This document shows positions 46,978 through 60,800 of a stretch of 64,000 nucleotides of DNA, piece after piece (within the stretch, counting starts at the first letter, position 1; each line of letters begins with the position of its first letter). Source of the DNA: Paramacrobiotus metropolitanus (taxonomy: Eukaryota > Tardigrada > Eutardigrada > Parachela > Macrobiotidae); contig NW_026570226.1 in NCBI RefSeq assembly GCF_019649055.1, positions 2,666,001 through 2,730,000 on the forward strand. Reading direction: 5' to 3'. The translations under genes and the position numbers were made by a program. The notes under the pieces were generated by a model. That model was given only the letters and a program-made list of their open reading frames with translations. It did not search any database and was not told the DNA's origin.

Positions 46978-48989
46978 TTATATGCAGTTTTCGCAGGCGA
47001 TGGAGGCGACAAAGGTGCCGTTGGCGCGGACATTACATCCGTCGGCGTACTTTTGAAAGACATGCCAGTTGTACCAGTTCATCAGCCGGAAGACGGTGTA
47101 GTAGCCGGATTCCTGCTCCTCCGTCCACTCCGATCCGTAGTAGAACTTCACACCGGCCACGTTGGGTGCGATGTACCGCTGCAATATACACTCACTGTCT
47201 CATCGCTACCAACTAAAATGATCGCGCAAAATACGCACCAGAAATCCCGACAGCATTACGCGAATGGCGGAGAAGTGCAGGGCGTTACGGGACCAATGGA
47301 ATTCCGCGGTGTCATCGATAGCAGCCACGTATTTTTCTGTTTGTTGCCCGAACATATTAAATATTTTGTAGTACACAGATTTAATTATTCACATTGCACA
47401 TATTACTGCTTTACATATAACTCTATTTTTTAATAATTATTGCTTTAATTGATTAATAATTAATTTTTAGTGACGATAAAGATATTATGATATCTGATAC
47501 ATTATTTTCATTACAACGTCCGTTTTTATTTCGATTTTTTTCTTGCTTGAATTTTGCGAAAACTGCATCTTAAACCAGTGTAACGTAATTTACCGGATTC
47601 CAAATTAAAAAGTGCGCCTGAAATAGAAAAGCAATCGTTATTTCCAATTAGCTGTACCAATGGCCGTTTTGTTTTGTGGAGACGGAAACGCCGGTATTCC
47701 GTAACTTACGCATTTCTTTGTCGAATTCCCTATAACAATGATCGAAGCACTGTTAAATAATCACATTACAAAAATCACTAGAAGCAAGAAAATGATCTAT
47801 TGTAAAAAATAGTGATACCCCATAACAACTTGAATGACCAGTGTTGCCGGTTGGAAAGTCCAGAAGGTGTCCAAATCCACACTTAAATCTCCCAAACCGA
47901 GCATCTGCCCGGCATCCGGATTCCAGTAATCAAAGCTACATTACGTCGTTAAATATTAATTCACATTTCACACCACTACATGTATCCGGTAAATGGAAGA
48001 GATTATATATATAAAAATAAAATATTCTAAAAAAGTTAACTATCAAAATCAATTGGAAAGCCTTTCTGATGTATCACTTTGTGCTTTATTAGAAGACTGC
48101 ATTGTATGTCAGAGACCAAGGTTGCACAAACGCCTCTCTTCTACGATTGACGATACCTCCACCTAACTGCACAAGTACACAATGTGTTTTCAAGTCAATT
48201 AGACAACTTTCGAAAAAAATTCGAATTACAAGCATTAATATTACCGTGTATCCGAGAAATCAAACAAGTGTTATCTGTGACACACGAACAAGTTGGTATA
48301 GCGCGCGTACAAGTAATGCTTACTAGTTGCCAATTGTTTTCCCGATGATGATCAGCCCTTCTTTAACCGACGTTTGATTTAGCGCATGCGCGGCACGCAG
48401 TTTTGACCTTTCCCAGTCGGCAGCCATAAACTTTAGCTGGTCCAAAGACATTCCTAACCGTAAAACAAAATGCCAGTTGGTCGATTAAAATTTAATTATC
48501 GTACGCAATGGCATTAGTTTAAAGGTCATCAGTACAACTAATGCACATTATAGTTCCGGTAAAATATATAGCGAAATAACTAAAATTATGAAAATGTAGA
48601 GTGTAGACATCCTTTAGACCTTATGTACAAAAATACATTAAAAAATTAGAAAAAAAATTGATAGAAATAATTTTTTAAAAAATAGACATAAAAAATTAAT
48701 AGAAATAATTTTTCCAGACAAAAAAAACGCTGAACCGCTGACGAAAAAAATTTGAAGGCTTACCGGAAAATCCATCGAAGGATTTATTGGCCGTGGCGCT
48801 GTAGGGAAACGGTAGGAGGCGTGGATCCGCCGCTCCGGGAGCGGGCGTGGGTTTTGTCGGATGGACGTATATCGGCGGAAGATTCGTTCCAGCATTCGCT
48901 GCCCCAGTAATAAGCGGCTTATTATTCACATCCACGTCGGCCAACGCCGCTAACACCGGCAGAAAAACCACCACATTGCTGACGAACAT
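46978..48989 (-). CDS. Secreted protein of unknown family, paralog 1
   Basis: Seven exons, 48764-48989, 48324-48453, 47819-47935, 47710-47729, 47594-47617, 47239-47336 and 46978-47178, give 271 residues; phases 1, 2, 2, 1, 1, 0 agree throughout. The fourth exon is only 20 nt and the fifth 24 nt. MFVSNVVVFLPVLAALA is a signal peptide. A PTPAPGA stretch follows, then a helical, Trp- and Tyr-rich body (YFDYWNPDAG) and a C-terminal LMNWYNWHVFQKYADGC block. It aligns with the plus-strand gene starting at 49456 along the whole length: FSGMSL with ASGISY, WNP with WHP, and LMN-HVFQKY-C with FLN-HYVDYY-C. Function unknown. The two genes diverge from a shared region, so co-expression is likely. The final Cys-containing tail is CENCI. 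Confidence 0.75.
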
Positions 48990-49455
48990 GGTCGAATCAA
49001 ATCAGGTAAACTTGCCCACACCACGTCGAAATGTTGTGGCGTACCAAACACTCATCATGTATTTTATAGGCTGAGCAGAATTTATGTCACCGGTACACAG
49101 TAAACTCGCTTACCGATGTCAGAACATGCGAGCGGACGGTGTACAAAGGGGTGTAAATCAACACTCGCTGGGTGTAATCGTAGCGATATTACATACACAT
49201 AAAGCGGAAATATACCGATAATTAGTAATCAAATTTTTAGTGCGCTGCATGTTGAAATGTTAATTAATTTTTATTCTCACGATTATGCTGCAATGCACAA
49301 TTACGTATACCGTCCATCGAACGGAAACGCAGTTTTTCCGAATATGCATACCCAATATCAAGCCGATATAAACGTTCAGTTTCTCTCATTTTCCCCGTCA
49401 TTATTAAATTTTATTTTATTTTTTCCACCAGTACAATTTTTTACAAATAATAACC
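48990..49455. promoter_or_regulatory. Shared bidirectional promoter region
   Basis: 466 bp separate the two divergent start codons. CCTATAAAATA on the minus strand (49060-49070) lies about 75 nt upstream of the left gene's ATG. GATATAAACG on the plus strand (49365-49374) lies about 85 nt upstream of the right gene's ATG. Each gene thus has its own TATA-like box in a common intergenic space. Confidence 0.6.
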
Positions 49456-51336
49456 ATGTTTTCCTTCAGCCTTTTTTCCACATTTTCGATGTTTGTGCTG
49501 GCGACCGCCCAGACGACGGTCAACTGGAATAATCCCGCCCAACAGACCACCACCCACGACATCGCCATTCCCACGCCGGACCCCACTTGGCATCCGCTGT
49601 ACTCCCGCCCGACCCCGGCGCCGGGCGCGTTCGGACCGGAAGTGGTGCCCAATCAGGCGGTGCGCGGACAGAATTACACTCGCATCGAGGGCGCCAGCGG
49701 GATCTCCTATAAACTACTAAACACCGCGCAGAATACCTGGGTGCAGTTGATGCCCATCGCGGCCGGGAAGGCCTACGTTCCCATACACCAGGCGCCGGAA
49801 GTGTTTGCACGGACAGCTATCTGGTTGTAAGTCCACTTACAAGTAGTGCATTCGCTGGCACATAAATACTATTAAATTGCCGTGCATTACATTGATTACT
49901 TTAAAATTGATTAAATATATGTAAATATCATGTTGTATTACATTTACATTCCTAACATCCTTTCAATTTACATTGCTAAATTACGTGCATTTGGGTAAGA
50001 GCGACGTAAACTAAATCAATGAAAAGGCAAAAAAAAATAAATGATTACTTTTTCGTACGATTAATAGGATAGAAACTTTTCCAAAAATAATAATGAAAGT
50101 TAATGAAGGAAGCCGTTCCGGTGTATCGAGTTCTGCTTTATAGCACTGTGCGGTCGGATACCGTTTGTTCAAAAGCCACTTTACTACGATCTGCGATATC
50201 ACCATAGATCTGCCCAAACACAACCAGGTCCTAGTCATTTCAGCCCGATAACTATTTGAAATTTTCTACTGTAGAAAACGCTAACTGTAACCATTAGAAT
50301 GCCATATCCGAAAAATCAAACTGATCTAAAAGGTCACAAAAATTAAATGATTACTTTATTTAATATAATACAATACTGTAAAATACATAGATAGGATAAC
50401 AAATAAGTAAGCAGACCTTTTAATAAAATAATGTGATACATTTTTTAGATTGCTTTTATGGCATCCGGAGTACATGCCGGCGTACAATGTCAACGATGCC
50501 GAGGACGTATGGACTGACCGCGCCCTGGATCCGGTCATGTTCCAGCTCGGACAGTCAGTAGAAAAGATATTTTATTATTCCTGTTTAAAATTTTTCACTA
50601 GTAAACAAAATGAATACATCAGGATTGCTTTTACAGGGACATGAACTGGCAAATCAGTAAGTTTAGAACACATCAAGACGATGTACTCGCATATAAAAAC
50701 CGGTGGATGGCCTTTTCGTTGTGTTACAGCCAACCTGACCGTTTACGAGCCACAAAATAAAACCGGTACGTACCTCGGTACATGTAATTACCGGGTGTTG
50801 CTGTAATTAACATTAAACTGGATTTATTTCATGTTTAATTGTTTTGTGCATTCGATGAACAGCCAATCTAGAGCGGCTGCTGGACAATGCAGCGTTTGCC
50901 AAGTACGAGGAGTCTTTACGGCGTGGGCGAATGTATCACAACATGCCATATTTCATGGTAAAAAGAACTTCTAAAGTTCTAATACTATGTATAACAATTA
51001 TTTTGTAAGTGTATTATGTAATTAAAAAGAACGCGTATTGTTATTTATTTTTATTATTCATATGTCATCATTAAGAGTATTTGCAACCGAATTAGAAACA
51101 AATTTATATTTTTGCTTCTCTTGTAGTGGATGGTGGATGCGGAACTCGCCGCTCTGGAATACCTGATGGGCGACGCGCTGACCGACGAAGCCTACGACGC
51201 CTTCGAGCTGGTCTTCGAATTTCTCAATCTGAAGCAGTTCCACTACGTTGACTACTACAACAACCGCTGTCTGCGCCGTTCCCACCGGTCGGCCTTCTAC
51301 TACGCCGGTCAACCATTCGGTCACCTGCGTTCCTAA
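49456..51336 (+). CDS. Secreted protein of unknown family, paralog 2
   Basis: Six exons, 49456-49826, 50449-50553, 50637-50656, 50730-50765, 50863-50957 and 51127-51336, give 278 residues; phases 2, 2, 1, 1, 0 agree. The donor after exon 2 (GTCAGT) is the weakest site. Exon 3 is a 20-nt micro-exon in the same position and phase as in paralog 1. Exon 1 equals exons 1 and 2 of paralog 1 fused, so one intron was lost here or gained there. The signal peptide ends near VLATAQ. A Pro-rich stretch with RPTPAPGA follows, then an ASGISYKLL helix, LWHPEYMPAYNV, and the C-terminal EFLNLKQFHYVDYYNNRC block. The protein is acidic and aromatic-rich with few Cys. No known domain is recognised. A structural, matrix or secreted-enzyme role cannot be told apart. 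Confidence 0.75.
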
Positions 51337-51399
51337 ACAGATGAAGCGAACAACTCTTCCGCTCAACATTTATTTATCAATACCAAACATTTAACTGGC

Positions 51400-51405
51400 A
51401 ATAAA
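51400..51405 (+). terminator. Poly(A) signal AATAAA
   Basis: Canonical AATAAA 64 nt after the stop codon of the plus-strand secreted gene. About 550 bp separate this gene's stop from the convergent stop codon at 51890. Confidence 0.65.
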
Positions 51406-51889
51406 ACTGAACGCTTCTGTTGCGATTTCTGTCATTTATTATTTTACCATATTTACCTATAAAAATTGACATTAAAAAACCAACCCCTTTGCGATGATTT
51501 CAGCACTACAAAATCAAGGCTTCCCTCATTTTTAATGCACAAAAAACAATTTATGCCCAGAATTCCATTCCAGTATATTAGCCATCAATAAAAATAAATC
51601 TCCGAACACCGTAAAACAAAGAAATCCCAACAAAAACTCAACGCGAATCGGTTCTATATATCACGTTAAACAAATCGCCATCCGAAACAGAAATCTGTCC
51701 AGTATAACAGTCAACTTATCAATCGCCACTTGTGCACTAATCTATCTCCAAAATAAATTTGTTAATTTATAAGGCAGAAGAGGAACTATAATTTGCCGCA
51801 ACCGAGAATTAGTAAGGCCATTAATTTTCAAAAGGCTATCAAACAACAAAAACAACTAGAGTTTAAATACCACGGGCGTTCGTTCATTA

Positions 51890-54800
51890 TTACACCGCCG
51901 CCGTCGAGGTGGACGCCACGGGACCGCTCTGACGGCGCATCCAGTCGGACAGCATCTTCTCGATCTTCATGGCGTCGTTGAGGAGGACGAGCGGTTGTTT
52001 CGCGACCGCTGGCTTTTTGTCGGTTACCGCTTGCGAACTGTACATGTATACCGCCTGGTCCACCTGGAAATTATCATTAAAAACCAGTGAAAACATGGAA
52101 AAAAGGAGCACTTGCAATCCATCGTTAGGTATCACGAAAACTATTATTTAAAAAATTAACGAATCAATAAAACCAGTTACTTACTTGTATAATTCTTACG
52201 CAATAACAGCAGCAAATAAAATTCACAATTTTTACTGAAGAATAATTTTTAACAAACTTCCATGCTATCAAATTACTAACTGAAATTATGTAGTAATAAT
52301 TATGGAAAAGTAAGGAACCGCTTAATACCGCGATTAAAAACCTGAAAACAAAATGAACAATCAAGGCGTAACAGATATGAAAAAATCAACGGAGAATTCT
52401 ACTGCAACTAAGTACATATACTGTAAAATGTCGGCGACCGCTGAAACCGATTACGGCGTCAAATTTAGTAGCCCGCATTCTACGATGTTAACCTGCATTA
52501 TGTACATAATTTATTTCGACACGGATGCACATGTCAGATATGTATTATAACTGAAGAGAATAGAAGTCAAAAGCGATGAGCCACACAAAGTTATACCGTG
52601 ATATTTACAAAAAAAAAAATTTTAGAGAAAAGAAAACGTCTCAACGTGAAACAAAAAAGTGATAAAAAAATCAACAAAAACCTGTGTCGAGACGGTGATT
52701 AGCAAAACGCTTGTAAATTCACTCGCCGTACCTGTTCCTGCTGCCAGCGCTCATAGGCCGCCCCATCCAGCCCGGCCATCTCCTCGACATACGTCCGGAA
52801 CCACTCCACCATCTCCTTCCCCTTCCCGGCCTCCTTCTCCTTCTCTTTTCCCTTCCCTTTCTTCCCCTCCGCAGCAAACTCCCCCAACATCCGTTTGACC
52901 AGCCCCACAAACTCCGCCACCTCGGGGGTGGCCGGCTCTCCATCCCCTACCGCTGCCCGCTCCGGATCGAGGTTCTGGATCAAGCGGTACGTCGGGCGCT
53001 GCCGATCATATCCCCGGGTGTACGCCACCACCATCCCGGCCATACTGCGCACCTCCGGCCATTCCACACGCCCTCCGGCACCCAAATCCCGGAAGACCGC
53101 CACCAGGCGGTGGGCCAGCACCACCCAGGCGGGGTTCCGCGGGTCGGCACGCAGTTCCCGCGCCAATTCCAGGAGGAGCCGGTTCAGGAGGGGTTTCTTG
53201 GCGTTCTTGGTCAGGAAGACGTCCGGGTAGTAGGGGAGGATGTGGAAGAAGGGGAAACAGGTGGCGAGCAGCGGGATGCTGGGTTTGGTCTCCAGACGGG
53301 CGAGGACGGCGCTGATGATGGCCGGGACGTGGTGCTGGAGGGTGGGCGGGGTGTGGGGTGGCGCCCAGGGCGGCAGGAGGGCGGTGATGATCTGCAAGAC
53401 GGGATGCAGGGAGGGCAGCTGGTTGTTCTTCGTATAAAGCGGAGCGGTGGATAATAAGGTCAGGAAATAGTCAAACCTAAATAAATTACAATAATGTAAC
53501 CAGCGAAAGGCCCCATTATTATGCTAAATAATTTCTTTAATTTTACCATTAAAAGTACTCAGGAATTTGGTGCAGTTTTGTCGGCAAAAATAAAAATTTT
53601 TTAATATATTCTTTAGATTCCCTGAAGCTTCTCTTTTTATTGCTGGTTGTATTGATCGATCACATAAATTTTAAAATTTGAGAAAACAATGAAGAAAAAT
53701 TTCTGAAAGTTTTGATATTTTAATTGGGTGAAACGTTTCTTCAATTTTATGTTTTTTGTGGACAAAAATAAATTTCTGTACTGCTGCACAAATAATTTAC
53801 AGAATTTAAAATACAAAAACTTAGAAGGATAACAAATAATGGAGGCAAAAAGGGAAAAAAAGCCCATTCTTTAGGACAAGGAAGTTTTAGTAATACAAAT
53901 TTACCAAAAATATCGCGCATAAAATATATTTTTTAAAAATAGTGAAAGTGAATGAAAAGTTCTTCAATTTATTCGCATACATTTTCGGATGCCAGCCGAT
54001 GGGATTATCAATATATTCCAACGGCCCATCGGGTGTGGTCGTTTCCGGCCGCGGCTGCAGCAGATACAGCGACACGGTGCGCACAATATCCACGCGCAAA
54101 AGGGCCGCCAACTTCTGCAGAATCAGCGCCAGCTTCTCTTCATGCAGGCCGTCCTTAATGGCGACCGTGCAGGTCCACCACAGCACCGAGACGGCTTCGT
54201 AGGCCGCCGGCGCCGACATCTCGCAGTAGCGCCACAACCACAACCGGAAGTCAGCGTCCGCGTAGCCGATACTCGTCGACAGGCCGTAGCAGATGATGCA
54301 CTTCAGGCGGGTGAAATCCAAACGCACCTAACAGCATACAGCAATCACTAATCCCTGCAGACTTGCAGTTAGCACAATTATCACGGTCACCCCAAATGCT
54401 AAATTACGAATTTAAAAACAGAAAGAACAGAACAGGGTGCGATCATAAGAAATACAAAAGAAAAGTCATCGTAAACCAGTCAAAACTTCTGTACTTTGTT
54501 AAATCACATATCATTTGCCGAGCGCCTTCCCGTCAATGATAGCCGTTGTTCTACGAAAACTCGTTACCATTTAAAGTACCGACACTCTTATTAATGTCAA
54601 ACTTGTCAATGCACCGGCAAACATCAAATGCCAGATCTTATGAACGACGAAACGGCATAATGATAAAATTCGCAGACAGAACAATCTACATGTTAAAAAA
54701 TTCACAAACGGTTAGAAGCAATAAATTCCCACTCACTTCGGATAATAAACCAAATAAACTGAAAGAAATAACCCAACCGAAAACTTCTAAAAAATGCAAA

Positions 54801-57800
54801 ATATTTCGTCAAGTTGGCGACGAAAAGGCATACTCACCGGCATAAAAAATTTAAAAATCTTAAAAACTTCTGAAAAATACCGTAAAAGAAAATTCAACAA
54901 CTGGTATTTAAGATTAAAATACGCCGAAATCCGGGCTAACTACAAACACCGTTATCTGAATTATTAAATTCCGAAAATCTAAACGATCACCAAACCGGCA
55001 CCGGTTTCCACTTACCAGCGCTTCCCAGTTATTCCGTCGGCGGATCCACTCATCGCTGACAATGTCCGGCGCCGTGTGGAGATTATCGGGCCGCAGTCGG
55101 TTAACGATGGCCAGGTAGGCCCACAGACTGGCTAACGGCTGACCGGGAGCGGTGGCCGCACACATCGCCATGTGAACGTGTTTGTACAGATCAGAAGAGT
55201 ACAGAGCGTCGGGATTCAGGCTGCACAAGGTCTGCCGCACGATCTCCTTCAATCCGCGCGCCAGTTCCTTCTGAACGGCCGTACGGCAGCCGTCTCTCAC
55301 CGGCAATTCCGCTCGGCAGGAAAAACTCACCATTTCAGTGAATGTCTATCAAAAAATACCAAATCACTCTCTTACAAGAAAACGTATGGAGCAAACAATC
55401 GAAATGAAACAAATTCGCGTAACTTTCGAAACGAAATTTTGCCGGATATTCGATTTAATTCAGCAAGCCAGCAATTTTACCGATAATTTTAGTTCTATCG
55501 CCTATGAGTCAACCGATTTCAGTAACTCAGTTCCCTACCCTAACTAATAAATTTTAGTTTAAACTTCCCACTACCCAAATCTACAAACACATATTACATG
55601 AAGCTCGGAAATTTTCCAGAAAAGCAGCTCAGTAATTTTCCATTAATTTTTCCATTTGGTTCTAATCCGCAGGCATCTCTTCTATTATGCTTTTTATTCG
55701 CGCTTATTTTGTTTTATAAATACACTTTCCTATAAGTCTATAACTGATATGAAGCACGACTGCTAACCAGAATAGCCAATGAATCAGGAATAACTCCAGA
55801 GAGGACGGCGAGGGCGAATATTTTGGCACAATTAATCCAGGCGGATTCCCACAGCTGGATGTTGAGCGACGGTGAGGCCGGCTGGACCGTCGTCGAGATC
55901 AGAATGCTTTCAATCACAACACGCACGGACTTGAGCAAATTAACGAATACCACGGCGCCGCTGCCCTGCAGCGCCAACGCCACGCGTTCCTGCGACTTCA
56001 GACAGAACGTCAGGCAGTAGACGCAAGTGTCCAGCAGGACGTAAATGACACTGTCCGGCACTGTCAAAACACAGCGGAAATTGATTCAGATTTTATTTGA
56101 GTTTTTACTTTGTATTGCACTGACCAACGTTTTACGTGTAACAAGCACACATTCCTATTTTTAATTTTCCTGTTTAAAAGCATGCCTCTACGAGTAAAAT
56201 CGTAGAAGCGGGCCGCAATCACTGTATCTTAAAAACTAGTTTCTATTACTGAGAACAGAACTTACAGAAGTAACATTACGTATCGTTACTATTCAGTAAA
56301 TCAACCGCCTTGACAAGTTCGCAACTAACGCTATACTAACACGATACAGGTACAACTGTGCTCTAAAAACCATAAAAAACTTGAAAAATTACATTTAAAA
56401 TATTTTAATCAGCAATTCAATTCAATTCAAAAAGTCAATCAGAAAAATCATTTATTTGAACGCTTTTTCGTTGGCATTATTAAAGGCAAGCTCTATTAAG
56501 CCAAATGCAATACTCGACGAGAAGCCGTTGTTCTACGAAATTTCCTATTCCGCATACTGTGGGAAACGATCACGCAATTCGACAACTACTGACAACTAAA
56601 AGGACTCTAAATCGGCATTACAGTAGTTACAATAAAATTTTGAAATAAATTAACATTTAACGAAAATTTTAATATCAATTAAATCCAATTAACAGCGGTC
56701 AGTGCATGTTAAATGAGCAAAAATCAGGCTACAGACCAGAAAACGCACCATTAATACTCTGAATCTGCAGCGTCCCCAACTCCCTGACCACCCACTGGAA
56801 AAAGCGCGCCTTCACCGGCTCATGGCGGAACTCCTTGGCCAGCACCCCGGCACAGGTCAGCGCGCAGTACTGCACCATATCCTCCCGCTGCTGGTAGCAC
56901 GCCGCCAACTCCCCGAGGCACTCAATCAAAAACACTCCACGCTCCGGCTGACAAATCACCCCGTTGACCAAGATCTCAAACACCGGTCGCACCCGTTCCG
57001 CCTTCTCCATTAAATGCCGCAGTACCCCCTGACAACATTTCCCCGTTAACACATTCGCCGCGATCCCCGCGGTCACATCCGTCTGTACCAGGGACGCCAG
57101 CTGCGTCACCATCTCCGGTGTGTTGGCGTACGACTCCACGATCAGTTGATCGATGCAACGGACGGTCTCCATGGCGGTGGCCATCTTCTGCGCGGTGCGG
57201 AGGCTCTCCAGATTATCCCCGCTCCTGACTAACCCGTCAAAGAGGATTTTTGTGGAATTTTTTATCGATTTTTTCAGGAGGTACGCCCCGGTCAGTTCGT
57301 TGTGGAGGAGGGTGTCCAGGAGATCGGAGATGAGTTTGCGTATGCGCCAGACGGTGATGTCGCGCTGGTCTAACTCCAGAATGCGGGTGTGGATGTCGGC
57401 CAGCCAGGGGAGGAATTTGCATTGGTCCAGACAGGCAATGATGGCGGCGTGCGGATCGAGGAAAGACTGTATCGTAGGTTCACGCTGGAGGTTGCGATAG
57501 TCGGTGATTTTGGTCAGGAGCGTCTCCAGGGCACCGTAGATGCCATCCAAACGCGCTTTCATAATTGGACCTAGAAATTTCATCCATCTCATGACAACGG
57601 AATTATAAACGAAAAAAATCAATCTATTATATACAAAATAAAGGTATATGGCACTTCAAGGAATGCTGAAATTCTGCAAAACCCACTAACAATTACTACA
57701 AAAATGTTAACGACTTCTAAGAAAAAAAAACATAAACCAAATTAAAACCGCGAGATCCAAATAATACAGTAATAATTAAAAGAAAATTCATACTTCTACA

Positions 57801-60800
57801 GTTATCGAGTATGGTGCTCATGTGCTCCAGTTCAATAGCACGAAAACTGTAGAGAAGCGGCTCCTAAAGGGATTCGTTGGTAACCTATTCGAATAACCGC
57901 AAACTCTGACAAAAGGATATTAATGCTGAATAATTGCTGTTTACAACTTTTCCACTTTTTTACAAGTGTGTACTTTTGCTGTGTTAAAATGTTAGTGAAT
58001 TTTCTTCCTTCGGATAATAATTCAAAAAAAACCAGATTGTGCATTACTAATATTCAAACCATAGATTTTAACGTTATTAGTAAGTGAATCAAAATAAACA
58101 AATAGATAACTATTTCTGCCAATTAATCAACGTCTCAACCGAACTGCCTTACTGTTCCCCATTCGATCATACCGGCATTATTCCCGCCATTCTCTCCCTG
58201 CACCCAACGAATTTCCACGGCGGCTTCTACGCTCATCCGCAGCTCCCACAGTCCCACAAACGCACTGCGTCGCCCGCCGGCCACTTTCTTCATCCGCGGC
58301 TCCATTCGCATCAATACGTCTTTCGCCTTTCCCACCAACACCATCCACGCTTCCAACACATTCCCCGCCACACCACCGCACTCCAGCAGGGCGTCCACCA
58401 GCCCCGATGCTCCCATCCACTCCGGCACACCCTCCACCCGCAGCATCACGCTCAACAGCACCTCCAACGCCGTCGTCGGACTGCTTTTCGTCTCCGCCAG
58501 ATAGGACTTCATGGCGTTGACAAACTGGACACCCAGTTGCTCGGCAACCGGATCCGCCGGGGAGAACCAGTTGAAATACTCCACGGCGCACTGGAGGTGG
58601 GTTTGGAGATGGGAGAAGAGCGTGTCGTATTCTGACGAGAGATCGGCATCGGAGTTCAGGCGATCGAGGATTTCGATAAACGCCGCGGCACCCGACGCGA
58701 TTATTCCCGCGGGAACCGGCGTCGACGGGGTCAATTTCGATCGGACGGTGTGCAGCGGATCCAGGTTGAAATATCCGGATGAGATTTGCGGGAAGACATA
58801 CGTCTCCAGCGCGGACAACGGCGGAACCAGTAACTGAGGTTCGAAGGAGTTTTCCGCCTCGCCGACGTCCGAAACCGGGGAGAGCTCCCGGATCCGCTCC
58901 GTGAACAATTTCTCCGGTTCTTCTTCCTTTTTCTTCACGCTCCGCAATGGGATATGCTCGTCGGGTTCGAATAAGGGGCAGGAGGCCGCGCGGCGGCGAA
59001 TCGGTTTCATTTTCTTGCGGAACATTCGCACAGGCTCTTTCGGTGACGGGGATTTAATCGGTTGGACAATCGGCATCGGTTGGATCATCGGCTGGACTGA
59101 TTTGGGTGATGCTTCCTCGAATACGTCGCATTCCATGTCGCTTTCGGCATCCGGAGTGGGTGAGGCCGGGGAGACCAGGGGTTCCGGAAAAGTGCTAACA
59201 TCCGATAAAAGGCGATCGGTGTCCGGTTGGGCATCGGGTTCAGGGGGTTGGTCCACGGCGGTCACCGTCGGTCCGCTGTCGTCCACGCTGGAAGTTACCA
59301 GATCTTCCACGATATCCAACACTAAATTTGAATAATTCTTAATTTTTGTATTTTACAACAATATGAATTTCACGCCAATACGAGCATATATCAACAAGAC
59401 AATAACAGCTCCGATTGTTTTAACAAAGCTCGGTAGTTCTCGTTTATCAACCCATTAAACAGTACAAAGCTCCGGTGACTGCTTAGAAATAATGCAGAGA
59501 AGCAGTTAACTTTAGACTAAATAATTAATAATAATTTTAGACTTCATTAATCTGCAGCACAGATTCCACCATAGTAAAATTTCAGTTTTCTGCAGCTACC
59601 AAATTTTCAAGTTAATTTCACAATTTCTGTATGCTATAAATTATATGCACTTCCAAATTGTTTACTATTTTCTCCTGATTGTTGTTTAAATATTAACCAT
59701 TCTGAGAGAAATGCAGAAATTCGCATGCTTGAACAGTTGTACTGTAACATCGGCGTTGCTAATTGTAAAACAAATAAGGCAATATTTGCCATTGCCGGTA
59801 TTTTTCCGGTTATGTAAGATAAGGTATCGTGTTTCCAACGTTGCACAGCCGATTAAGGCTTGCAGTCACAATCGCCAACACGGAAAAGAAAAAAAATGTG
59901 AAAAGTAAATCGCTTCTGTCGACCATATTTTTGGCAATTTATTCGAAACTGGCCGATTTCTTCCAGCACGGCAGTATTGAATGCATCGGTTGCCATGTAA
60001 AAGTACTGACTACAATCTATGCAACCTCGCCTCACCTAACCGGTTTTCAAAAGACGCCTTACGTAATGGTTAATGTCAGAACAGCACGAACAGAAAACTG
60101 GAGTGGCTATTAATAATCCCCGCTTTATAGAAACCTGGAAACGCGGCCTAATTCAGTTAAAAATTACAGCAATTATTCTGTAAATTCCTGAAAGAGGCCA
60201 ACCAATTTCTTCCGCTACTTCTTCCGAAATACGAAACTAATTATAATTATCAGAGCCAATTTATGACGTACACGTAAAAGAAAACGAAAATATTTCGGGA
60301 AACAATGTCGAGAATAAAACTGAATAAAACAAACAAATAATAAATAATTAAATTCAGATAGAAAAAAGAATTAATCGTAAATATTCTGGTACACTCACAA
60401 GCTTAATTTTCTCAACTGAGTAGTAAAATGACTAAATATTAATAGAACTAAAATTCCTATAAAAATACCCAATTAAATGATAAATAAACAATAAGTAAAA
60501 CAAGTAAAAAACTTTAAATTAAAAAGGATAGGTTTCGAAAATATTTATAGTTAAAGCTTACCTTGATCCGGCGTTTCCGGTACTATCGGCACAGCATCCA
60601 CACTCGTCGGCGCAGCATCGTCTGAAACGATCGCCGGAACACTGCTTGTCACAACTGCCGGTGTGCTCGCAACACAATCAGCCGGTGATGTTTGCGCTGA
60701 GTCAGCTGTTTCGATAACCTGATCATCCTGGGAATCGGCGTCAATATACAGGACCCTTTCAACAGGATCCTCATCGTCCGTGTGCAGGCTCTCCGATGTG

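Noticed and set aside
53110-53454. Plus-strand ORFs opposite exon 10 of the solenoid gene
   Set aside because: Shadows of GC-rich coding sequence. The minus strand frame joins in phase to exons on both sides.
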